A stretch of 44,532 nt of DNA, taken from contig JAHJQX010000022.1 of NCBI GenBank assembly GCA_018818965.1, positions 1 to 44,532 of the forward strand, in the 5' to 3' direction. The stretch's first letter is position 1. The number at the start of each line of letters is the position of its first letter. Shown here piece after piece: positions 10,539 through 18,251 of this stretch. The notes beneath the pieces were generated by a model. That model ran no database searches, was not told where the DNA came from, and saw only the letters and a list, made by a program, of their open reading frames with translations. The DNA comes from Patescibacteria group bacterium. GTDB lineage: Bacteria > Patescibacteriota > JABMPQ01. The translations under genes and the position numbers were made by a program.

Positions 10539-11867
10539 ATGTCAAGGAGAATAATTATATCAATTAGTCTACTCATCTTATTACCGGTAGTAGTAGCTGG
10601 TTTTGGCTGTAAAGACACTACTGAAAAAAAGAAAAGTGGCAATGTCATGCAGGGCGATGGAGAAGGGGAAAAGACTGAAATTAATATGTGGGGGCTGTGG
10701 GATGATAGTGAAGTGTTCGATGAATTAATTAGCACTTACCAACAGGAAAATCCTAACATAGCAGTAAACTATAAAAAATATACCTATACTGAATACGAGC
10801 AGACAGTTATTGAGGCACTAGCCGCAGGTAAAGGGCCAGATATTTGGATGATTCACAACACTTGGTTGCCCAAACATAAAAATAAATTAGGCGCTATTAC
10901 CGAAGGTAAAATGTCAGTTTACGAGTATCAGAAAACGTTTGTCGATGTTGCGGCAGCTGATTTTATTAGTGGTGACCAAATTTACGGTTTCCCACTGTAT
11001 GTAGATACTCTGGCTTTGTATTATAATAAAGATTTATTTAACACAGCTAGCATTGCCTCTCCCCCCTCTACTTGGAAAGAGTTCAAAAGCAATGTGAAGT
11101 CGCTGACAAAAGTGGATGAGTTTGGCGATATCCAACAAGCAGGAGCGTCTATTGGGACAGCTAAAAATATTAATCGGGCGGTAGACGTTCTCTACCTCTT
11201 GATGTTACAAAATGGTACTAAAATGGTAGATGATGAAAAGACAGCCGCCACTTTTGACGGTGAAAATACTACTTCCGATGGGGAAAGTTATATTCCCGGT
11301 CTCGATGCTTTAATTTTCTATACAGATTTTGCCAATCCCAAAAAGACTATTTACACCTGGAATCGTAGTATGCCCTTTAGTATCGATGCCTTCGTGGAAG
11401 AGAAAGCAGCCATGATGTTCAATTACGCTTATTATAATGAGGTTATTAAGAGCAAAGCACCTAAGATGAATTATGGTATTGCTTCTGTTCCGCAAATCGA
11501 GGGTTCACCCAAGCGCTATGATTATTCTAATTATTGGGGCTGGGTAGTGTCGAATGCTTCCGACAAAAAAGATGCATCTTGGGACTTCTTAACTTTCTTA
11601 GCCAAGCAGGAAAGTGTCAAATCTTATTGTGAGACTACGGGGCGACCAGCCTCCCGTCGTGATGTAGTCAATGACCAATTACAAAATCCTGATCAAAAGA
11701 TATTTGCGCAGCAAGCCTTAACTGCTCAGAGCTGGTACCAGGCTGATCCCAGCACGATCGAATCTATCTTCACTGACATGATCGAGTCGGTAGCCTTAGG
11801 AGAAAAAGAAGCCAAGAAAGCTTTGGATGACGGGGTCAGCAAGACATCAGTTTTAATGAATAAATAA
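10539..11867 (+). CDS. ABC-type extracellular solute-binding lipoprotein (family 1)
   Basis: Lipobox-like VVAGFGC; INMWGLWDDSEVFDELISTYQQENPNI, GPDIWMIHNTW, YGFPLYVDTLALYYNKDLF. Confidence 0.85.
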   Translation: MSRRIIISISLLILLPVVVAGFGCKDTTEKKKSGNVMQGDGEGEKTEINMWGLWDDSEVFDELISTYQQENPNIAVNYKKYTYTEYEQTVIEALAAGKGPDIWMIHNTWLPKHKNKLGAITEGKMSVYEYQKTFVDVAAADFISGDQIYGFPLYVDTLALYYNKDLFNTASIASPPSTWKEFKSNVKSLTKVDEFGDIQQAGASIGTAKNINRAVDVLYLLMLQNGTKMVDDEKTAATFDGENTTSDGESYIPGLDALIFYTDFANPKKTIYTWNRSMPFSIDAFVEEKAAMMFNYAYYNEVIKSKAPKMNYGIASVPQIEGSPKRYDYSNYWGWVVSNASDKKDASWDFLTFLAKQESVKSYCETTGRPASRRDVVNDQLQNPDQKIFAQQALTAQSWYQADPSTIESIFTDMIESVALGEKEAKKALDDGVSKTSVLMNK

Positions 11868-12652
11868 TGCGAACCATACCGAAAGTAGGCATCTTAGGAT
11901 TAATAATTTTTACCCTAGTATCGGGTGGAGTCTTTGGGGTTAGTCAGGAGAGTGAGGCTGAATGTATATGTTGGTACACAACAAAAACAGACAAAAGCAA
12001 GCAACTTAAATACCCGGTGATGTTTAATGATGAAAACTCATGTAAGACATCAGTCAAAAATCAAGGTTGGGATTTCGTGAGTTGTATTAAAGATACTTAT
12101 GATTGTTGGTGCTATAATAAATCTGGAGTGAAGCCAATAGGGGGAATGTATAAGTCAAGCAGTGGTCTGGAAAATGAAACAGCGTGTATAACTGAATGTA
12201 AATCAGCTGGCACTACTATAGCATATCAATCTGGTAGTCAAGGATCTCGCTGGAATTCCTGGTCATCAAGTAAATCTTCCCAAACAACCTGTTCGACTAC
12301 CGCTCCCAAAGAACGCGGGATTTTCACCCGTGGTTTATCAGGAGATTGCTTAGGTTGTGGCAACTGCACGCAATGTGATATATTTCAAGTAATCGTTAAT
12401 ATTACTAGTTTTATTTTCAGTATAACGGGTGCGCTGGCGGTATTTTTCATGGTCAATACTGGCTTTTCTTTTGCCATGGCTAGGGGTAATCAAGAGAGTA
12501 TCCAAAAAGCCAAAGGGTCATTGGCAGCGGTGGTAGTTGGTGTTATAATAATACTGATCGCTTGGGCGCTAATTAACACTGCCTTGACAGCTTGGTTGAA
12601 GGTTGATACTAATGGCTTAGGTAATTGGTTTTTCCCTACGTTTAGTTGCTAG
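11867..12652 (+). CDS. T4SS-pilin-like protein with Cys-rich extracytoplasmic N-terminal extension
   Basis: C-terminal two-TM pilin hairpin (FSFAMARGNQESIQKAKGSLAAVVVGVIIILIAWALINTAL) as in the three following genes; Cys-rich N-terminal part. Confidence 0.65.
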   Translation: MRTIPKVGILGLIIFTLVSGGVFGVSQESEAECICWYTTKTDKSKQLKYPVMFNDENSCKTSVKNQGWDFVSCIKDTYDCWCYNKSGVKPIGGMYKSSSGLENETACITECKSAGTTIAYQSGSQGSRWNSWSSSKSSQTTCSTTAPKERGIFTRGLSGDCLGCGNCTQCDIFQVIVNITSFIFSITGALAVFFMVNTGFSFAMARGNQESIQKAKGSLAAVVVGVIIILIAWALINTALTAWLKVDTNGLGNWFFPTFSC

Positions 12653-12703
12653 CTGCGGGCGAATATTGCATGAGATAGTGAAGATAAGAAGTATAAATAA
12701 ACT

Positions 12704-13129
12704 ATGAGTAAATTTTTCCCTAGTAGATCTCGCCGTTGTAAGGGACTTTTGGGTGCACGTCGAGTTAGTTTATTAGCAATTTCTTTGTTCTTGTTGTTGA
12801 ACATAATGTTTGTAGCTACGGTAGAAGCAAGTAACACCACGTCAAATTCCACTACTACGTACCAAACTAATCTCAATAATCCGATTGCAGCTAAAGACTT
12901 GGGAGGAGTAATTAAGACGATAACCACTGCTTTCATGTCAGCAATTGGTGCTTTTGCGGTAGCAGCCATTGTCTACGGTGGGGTGATCTACATTAGTTCC
13001 GCTGGCAATGATGAAAATGTCAAAAAAGCTAAATCAATTGTTACTTATGCTGTGATGGGCTTGGGCTTGGCTTTACTTGCTTATGTGATTGTCGATTTTG
13101 TGATAAAAACATTATTAGGAGGAACATAA
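12704..13129 (+). CDS. T4SS pilin-like (VirB2/TrbC-like, PF18895 type)
   Basis: YGGVIYISSAGNDENVKKAKSIVTYAVMGLGLALLAYVIVDFVIKTL. Confidence 0.75.
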   Translation: MSKFFPSRSRRCKGLLGARRVSLLAISLFLLLNIMFVATVEASNTTSNSTTTYQTNLNNPIAAKDLGGVIKTITTAFMSAIGAFAVAAIVYGGVIYISSAGNDENVKKAKSIVTYAVMGLGLALLAYVIVDFVIKTLLGGT

Positions 13130-13138
13130 TTTATTATT

Positions 13139-13507
13139 ATGATAAAAAGAGTATCTCAAGCAATTGTCTGTTTGCTAGTTTTGACCCTAGGCCTCTTTGT
13201 TTTGGTGGGAGATAATGTAGCTTCGGCCACTGATTTTGGTTTGAGCTATGTTAAGGATAGTGGTGTGGTGACATCTAGCTGGGGAGTAGTTGTCGGTCGA
13301 ATAATACAGGCGGTCTTAGGTTTAGTTGGCGTGCTTCTTTTAGTGATGATGATCTACGGCGGTATCTTGTATATGACTTCCGCTGGTAGTGAAGAGCGGA
13401 TTGGATCCGCTAAAAAAGTACTATCCTATTCTATCTTTGGCGCGATTATAATAGCTTTGGCTTTTACCTTAACCTCGTATATTATCAATGCCCTTTTCGG
13501 GAAATAG
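13139..13507 (+). CDS. T4SS pilin-like protein
   Basis: YGGILYMTSAGSEERIGSAKKVLSYSIFGAIIIALAFTLTSYIINALFG. Confidence 0.75.
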   Translation: MIKRVSQAIVCLLVLTLGLFVLVGDNVASATDFGLSYVKDSGVVTSSWGVVVGRIIQAVLGLVGVLLLVMMIYGGILYMTSAGSEERIGSAKKVLSYSIFGAIIIALAFTLTSYIINALFGK

Positions 13508-13563
13508 TCCAGGGAAATATTATATAATCTGATTGTTAAATATAAAAAAGTAAACGAAAGGGG

Positions 13564-13971
13564 GTGATATCAGTGACAACTAAAATCAAGAAGTACATGA
13601 AAGCAATATCAGTAGGCTTAGTCGGCGTTTTTGCCTTAGCCTTACTGGTGCCAGCAGCAGTAGATGCTAGTACTAATTCCGATCCTCTCAAGGTTTTGAA
13701 TGAGACGGCTAAGCAATCTGGCCAAACTTCGAGCCGTGACTTGCCGGAGGTAGTTGGGAATATCATCCAGTGGGTGCTAGGTATTGTTGGAATTGTTTTG
13801 CTAGTGATGTTTGTCTACGGCGGTGTTTTGTATGCCACTTCCGCTGGCAATGAAGATAAAGTAGATACTGCCAAAAAAGTAATGCTTTATGCGATTATCG
13901 GTGTTATCATTATCGCTCTAGCTTTCGTTCTGACACGCTATATTATTTCGGCGCTGTTTGTCAGTGCGTAA
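13564..13971 (+). CDS. T4SS pilin-like protein
   Basis: YGGVLYATSAGNEDKVDTAKKVMLYAIIGVIIIALAFVLTRYIISALF. Confidence 0.75.
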   Translation: MISVTTKIKKYMKAISVGLVGVFALALLVPAAVDASTNSDPLKVLNETAKQSGQTSSRDLPEVVGNIIQWVLGIVGIVLLVMFVYGGVLYATSAGNEDKVDTAKKVMLYAIIGVIIIALAFVLTRYIISALFVSA

Positions 13972-13992
13972 AATCCAGAGTTGTTCTCGTTT

Positions 13993-14029
13993 TTAAAACA
14001 GTCTCGTTACGACGTGACTGTTTTAAATT
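13993..14029. terminator. Inverted repeat between convergent genes, possible bidirectional terminator
   Basis: tttaaaacagtc...gactgttttaaa. Confidence 0.5.
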
Positions 14030-14062
14030 ACACTCAAAATTTAGGGGGGGGAGTTGTATTTA

Positions 14063-15625
14063 CTAATAATCTTTAAGGTGGTAGATCTTAACTTTACCTA
14101 CTTGGTAGACTTCTTCAAAACGGGGATCTTCCTGAGTGTATATTTGAATCTCCGGGAACTTATCGGTCACTAGCATATAATCAGCCCGGAAGTCATATTT
14201 TACCACACTGTACATCCTTTGTAATTCTTCCTGATGGAATATTTTGTTCCATTTATCAAACACATTTTGATCGTACTCAAGCATGAAATTAGGGTCAAGG
14301 CCGCCGATATAGTAATTTTGGGGGTTGTAGTAGAACAAGAAAGGAAAATCACCCCAATCAATATGATAAATAATACTTTGCGCCGGTGTATTATCATGCA
14401 GCCACAGAGCTGCTTCCCGATAACCGTCCGTGTGCGTGGTGACATATTTACGCATCTGGTCAATATTACCAATTGGGATAAAACTAACATAAAGTGTTAA
14501 AAATATTGCCAAAATAATAATAATAGGTAGTTGTTTACGGCTTTTGCGGTCGATTATTTCTGTAAATACTTTTTTGATTTGAGCCTGATATTTTACCCAG
14601 AAGCGGCTTAAAATACTGGCTGCTGCTAGAATAACAAAAGGCACGCAGTACTCAATTAACCTTTGGGCAACAAAAGTTAGAAGTAGAAAGCCGGTTGCCG
14701 TAATAAGAAAAAAGTAGTCAAGACGGTGGGGACGGCCAACTTTCTTATTAATTAACTGGATAACGACTAGGGTGAGAGAGATAATGTATAAAATGATTAT
14801 AAATAAGGATGATTTCAAAAGATCATCCGGAGTAGCGCCCGCCCATTCGCCCCCCACTGGAAGATTAGAAAAAGAATTATGCAGCGCCACTCGGTATAAA
14901 TGGAAATAGAGATGTTTAATGTTGTATGGAAAATAGGGGTTGAGTAATGAGCTGATTATCATCCCGCCACCGAATATCACTAGAGGTGTGAGTGCTGTTA
15001 GAACTTTCTTTATTTGTCGTTTTTTGTTTTTCTGGAAATACCAGACAATATCAACTAGGGCATAAATGCCAGCCACCAGGCCGAGAAAGATAAAACCATC
15101 AAAAAGCCAAACGTATAAGAAAGTGATAACTAACAACAGAATCCTTTGGCGCTTGACCAGGGCATAGGTGCCCAGAAAGAGAAATAGCAAGGCCAGATTT
15201 TGAGCTCGGAATAAATTAAGGCGGAAAATAAAAGCGGAGGAGGAAAATAATAATAGCAGTGACCACAGCCAGGGTGATTTCACGGTTAATTTCTGAAGTA
15301 GCCAATAGAAAGTTGTTGCCATCAAAGCGGCTGTCAGCACGGTGAATAATTTGCCACCAAAAATAGGGGGAAGAAGGGAGACGAAAGGGATCGTAACAAC
15401 ATGCAAGAGCAAGTGGTGTTCAACAAATTGATCTCTGAGAATGGTATATTGTAACCAGGGGAAGCTTTGCAGCAGGCCGCCAGTTTCTTTAATCATTTGG
15501 GCTACCCGGGAATGATAATAAGCATCGTGGCCCAGATAACCAGAGAAACTGAATTGCAAAACCGAGAAAAATACTAAACAGCCAAGAAAAAATAATAGAA
15601 GTTGTTTTTTGGGACTGAGCTTCAT
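14063..15625 (-). CDS. Polytopic membrane glycosyltransferase-like protein (GT-C fold, STT3/GT39-like)
   Basis: 520 aa multi-TM; GHDAYYHSRVAQMI (DxYYH-type loop) and HIDWGDFPFLFYYNPQNYYIGGLDPNFM. Confidence 0.6.
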   Translation of the reverse strand: MKLSPKKQLLLFFLGCLVFFSVLQFSFSGYLGHDAYYHSRVAQMIKETGGLLQSFPWLQYTILRDQFVEHHLLLHVVTIPFVSLLPPIFGGKLFTVLTAALMATTFYWLLQKLTVKSPWLWSLLLLFSSSAFIFRLNLFRAQNLALLFLFLGTYALVKRQRILLLVITFLYVWLFDGFIFLGLVAGIYALVDIVWYFQKNKKRQIKKVLTALTPLVIFGGGMIISSLLNPYFPYNIKHLYFHLYRVALHNSFSNLPVGGEWAGATPDDLLKSSLFIIILYIISLTLVVIQLINKKVGRPHRLDYFFLITATGFLLLTFVAQRLIEYCVPFVILAAASILSRFWVKYQAQIKKVFTEIIDRKSRKQLPIIIILAIFLTLYVSFIPIGNIDQMRKYVTTHTDGYREAALWLHDNTPAQSIIYHIDWGDFPFLFYYNPQNYYIGGLDPNFMLEYDQNVFDKWNKIFHQEELQRMYSVVKYDFRADYMLVTDKFPEIQIYTQEDPRFEEVYQVGKVKIYHLKDY

Positions 15626-15629
15626 GAAT

Positions 15630-16505
15630 CTAGCTAAAGAGAGTAATTAAAATGACGCCGATCACCATAATGGTAACACCTAAAAGGCGTTCCTTGATGT
15701 TTTTTTCTTTAAAGAATAAATAGCCGGCAATAGTGCTCATGATAGTACTGGTACGCTTGATAGAAACTACATAGGGAACCATAATGAGGCTAACGGCCGT
15801 CATTTGAGCAAGAGTGCCAAAGCTACTGATAAAACCATAAATACTTAAAGTTTTAAAATGCTTTTTTATGTTTCCGGTTAGGTTAGGAGATTTAATAATT
15901 ATTACGGGCAGTAAAAATAGGAAAATACCGGCGTTGTTGGCAAAAGACCAAAAAATAACAGATGAATTTTGAATACCGATTTTATCAAGATTGGCTGTGA
16001 TACTCCATAGAATAACTACTAACAGCATGTAGCGAGGTCCCTTTTCTTTCACGAGGGCTTTAAAGGGGGCGAAGAAGCTTGTTTTTCTTTTTTTGAGATT
16101 GAGAAGATAAGATCCTAGCACAATCAAAATAATACCCGCCATACCCGGAATAGTGGGAATTTCGTTTAAAATAAGGGGAGAAGTAATCAGCAGTAGCATT
16201 GGTGAGAAAGCCAGCAAAGGAACGCTTTGGGATAAGTCGGAAAGTTTGATGGCCTTGAAGTATAAAATAGCGCAGATAGCGTTTATACCAGGAGATACTA
16301 TAAAAACCAACCAAAACAGCGGTTTAATTTCAGGCACACCACCCCCCCAAAGCATAACTAAAAGTATCAACGGTAGGGCAAACAATCTCTGTCCCCCCGC
16401 TAATAAATATTCATCGATATTGCGCAGGAATTTCTTGCCCAGAACATCTTTGGTAGACTGGATCAGAGCAGTCAAAAAAGCAAACACAAAACCAAACATA
16501 GCCAA
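15630..16505 (-). CDS. EamA/DMT-family transporter
   Basis: 291 aa, ten hydrophobic segments, C-terminal YVVSIKRTSTIMSTIAGYLFFKEKNIKERLLGVTIMVIGVILI. Confidence 0.75.
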   Translation of the reverse strand: MAMFGFVFAFLTALIQSTKDVLGKKFLRNIDEYLLAGGQRLFALPLILLVMLWGGGVPEIKPLFWLVFIVSPGINAICAILYFKAIKLSDLSQSVPLLAFSPMLLLITSPLILNEIPTIPGMAGIILIVLGSYLLNLKKRKTSFFAPFKALVKEKGPRYMLLVVILWSITANLDKIGIQNSSVIFWSFANNAGIFLFLLPVIIIKSPNLTGNIKKHFKTLSIYGFISSFGTLAQMTAVSLIMVPYVVSIKRTSTIMSTIAGYLFFKEKNIKERLLGVTIMVIGVILITLFS

Positions 16506-16587
16506 AATTAATCACTATAACACTCATTGTAGCGGTGTTTATGTTATACTGCAATAAAGAAAGGAAGCTTGAACTCGTCTAATAATT

Positions 16588-16983
16588 ATGCTAAAGTTTA
16601 TGGTCATGACTCAAGTCAAATCGATAAGACGACTGGTTGTAGCTGGAGACAAACGGGGAAGTAAATTAGGATATCCAACAGCAAATCTAGAATTTTGTCC
16701 GGAAGATAATTTGCCAGAAGGCGTATGGGCGACAATAGTCAACGTGAATGGTCAAGATTATCCTTCAGTGACTTTTGTGGGAGCGCCAGTCAGCTTTGGC
16801 GGGGACAAGAAAAAAATTGAGGTATTTATATTTGATTACGCGGGCGATTTGTACGATAAAATAGTGAGACTGGATTTTATGCATTGGCTACGGCCAGTGA
16901 AAAAATTCGCTGACGAAAAAGATTTGATAAAGCAAATTACCAGAGATTGCCACCAGGCGAGAGAAGTGTTAAGTAATAAATAA
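16588..16983 (+). CDS. Riboflavin kinase (stand-alone RibF C-terminal domain)
   Basis: GDKRGSKLGYPTANLEF...GVWATIVNVNGQDYPSVTFVGAPVSFG...EVFIFDYAGDLYDKIVRLDFMHWLRPVKKFADEKDLIKQI. Confidence 0.85.
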   Translation: MLKFMVMTQVKSIRRLVVAGDKRGSKLGYPTANLEFCPEDNLPEGVWATIVNVNGQDYPSVTFVGAPVSFGGDKKKIEVFIFDYAGDLYDKIVRLDFMHWLRPVKKFADEKDLIKQITRDCHQAREVLSNK

Positions 16984-16991
16984 AATCGGAT

Positions 16992-17627
16992 ATGTTCACT
17001 GGCATTATTAAAGAAATTGGGACGATAAGAGACGTTCTGCAAGAACGCGAGGTTTTGAATTTGAAAATACACTCTACTGAGGTGATTAAAGACTTAGCGG
17101 TCGGCAGCAGCGTGGCGATTGATGGCACTTGCCAAACCGTAGTCGACTTGACTGACGATAATTTTGCTGTTCAGGTAATCCCCGAAACATTAAAATTAAC
17201 TACCCTGGGTAAATTTCAGCGGGGTGATAAAGTCAATCTAGAATCGGCCTTAAAGTTGAATGAAGACATTTCCGGTCATTTGCTGACGGGGCATATTGAT
17301 GGCTTGGGTCAGGTGGCAGATGTTAAAAAAGAGGGTAAAACGGCTGAATTCGCGATCAAGCCCCCTCACCAATTAGGCAAATTTATTGCCCGTAAAGGTT
17401 CAATTGCTCTTGACGGAATAAGCTTAACTGTAGCACAATGTGATGACGAGCAATTCAAAGTAGCGATTATCCCTCATACCTTGCAGGAGACCACTTTAGG
17501 TAGCAAGAAAGCTGGGGATCTAGTTAATTTGGAAGTTGATATCCTAGCGCGGTATGTGGAGAGAATGATGAGCGTAGGAGATAATAGATTGAACCAGAAC
17601 AAATTAAAAGAAGAAGGATTTATTTAG
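16992..17627 (+). CDS. ribE: Riboflavin synthase alpha subunit
   Basis: [13 protein letters not shown]-terminus, duplicated lumazine-binding domains, [23 protein letters not shown]. Confidence 0.95.
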   Translation: MFTGIIKEIGTIRDVLQEREVLNLKIHSTEVIKDLAVGSSVAIDGTCQTVVDLTDDNFAVQVIPETLKLTTLGKFQRGDKVNLESALKLNEDISGHLLTGHIDGLGQVADVKKEGKTAEFAIKPPHQLGKFIARKGSIALDGISLTVAQCDDEQFKVAIIPHTLQETTLGSKKAGDLVNLEVDILARYVERMMSVGDNRLNQNKLKEEGFI

Positions 17628-17647
17628 TTAATAACTACCAAACGTTT

Positions 17648-18118
17648 ATGAAAATTTACCAAGGAAAACTAAACGGGGAGAGGTTGAAAATTGGGATAGT
17701 CGTGGCTCGGTTCAACGAATTTATTACCCAGAAGCTTCTTAGTGGTTGCCAAGATACTCTTATGCGTCATGGAGTGGCCGAGAGTGATATTGAAGTAGCT
17801 TGGACACCGGGGTCATTTGAAATTCCTCTGGTGACGAAAAAAATGGCTGAAAGTGGCGACTACGATGCGATTGTAGCTCTGGGTTGTGTTATCCGTGGCG
17901 CTACCCCTCATTTCGATTATGTGGCATCAGAATCCACTAAGGGAATCGCCAAGTTAAGTCAATATTTTGGCGTGCCAGTTACTTTAGGAATTCTAACAAC
18001 TGATAATATCGAGCAAGCAGTCGAGCGAGCTGGTACCAAACACGGCAATAAAGGCGCTCAAGCAGCGGTGGATGCCATCGAAATGGCTAACTTACTGAAA
18101 GAAATAGACAGCGAGTAA
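17648..18118 (+). CDS. ribH: 6,7-dimethyl-8-ribityllumazine synthase
   Basis: [75 protein letters not shown]. Confidence 0.96.
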   Translation: MKIYQGKLNGERLKIGIVVARFNEFITQKLLSGCQDTLMRHGVAESDIEVAWTPGSFEIPLVTKKMAESGDYDAIVALGCVIRGATPHFDYVASESTKGIAKLSQYFGVPVTLGILTTDNIEQAVERAGTKHGNKGAQAAVDAIEMANLLKEIDSE

Positions 18119-18148
18119 AATTATTCTTGGTAGAATTTAAGATAGTTT

Positions 18149-18176
18149 GGAGTCTGTTTCTAGCAGACTCTTTTTG
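18149..18176 (+). terminator. Intrinsic terminator after ribH
   Basis: gagtctg-tttctag-cagactc-ttttt. Confidence 0.75.
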
Positions 18177-18251
18177 GTAGTTATATTTATAGTTGCCATT
18201 ATTTATATTATGTGCTATAATAGGGCTAGGTATAATGAATAACAATTATTT

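Noticed and set aside
12649-12969. Antisense ORFs opposite recognised genes (for example 12649-12969, 18329-18835, 33394-33741, 35196-35576)
   Set aside because: Each lies opposite a well-supported CDS and has no recognisable domain.
16506-16587. FMN riboswitch upstream of the riboflavin genes
   Set aside because: The short interval lacks the conserved FMN aptamer blocks.
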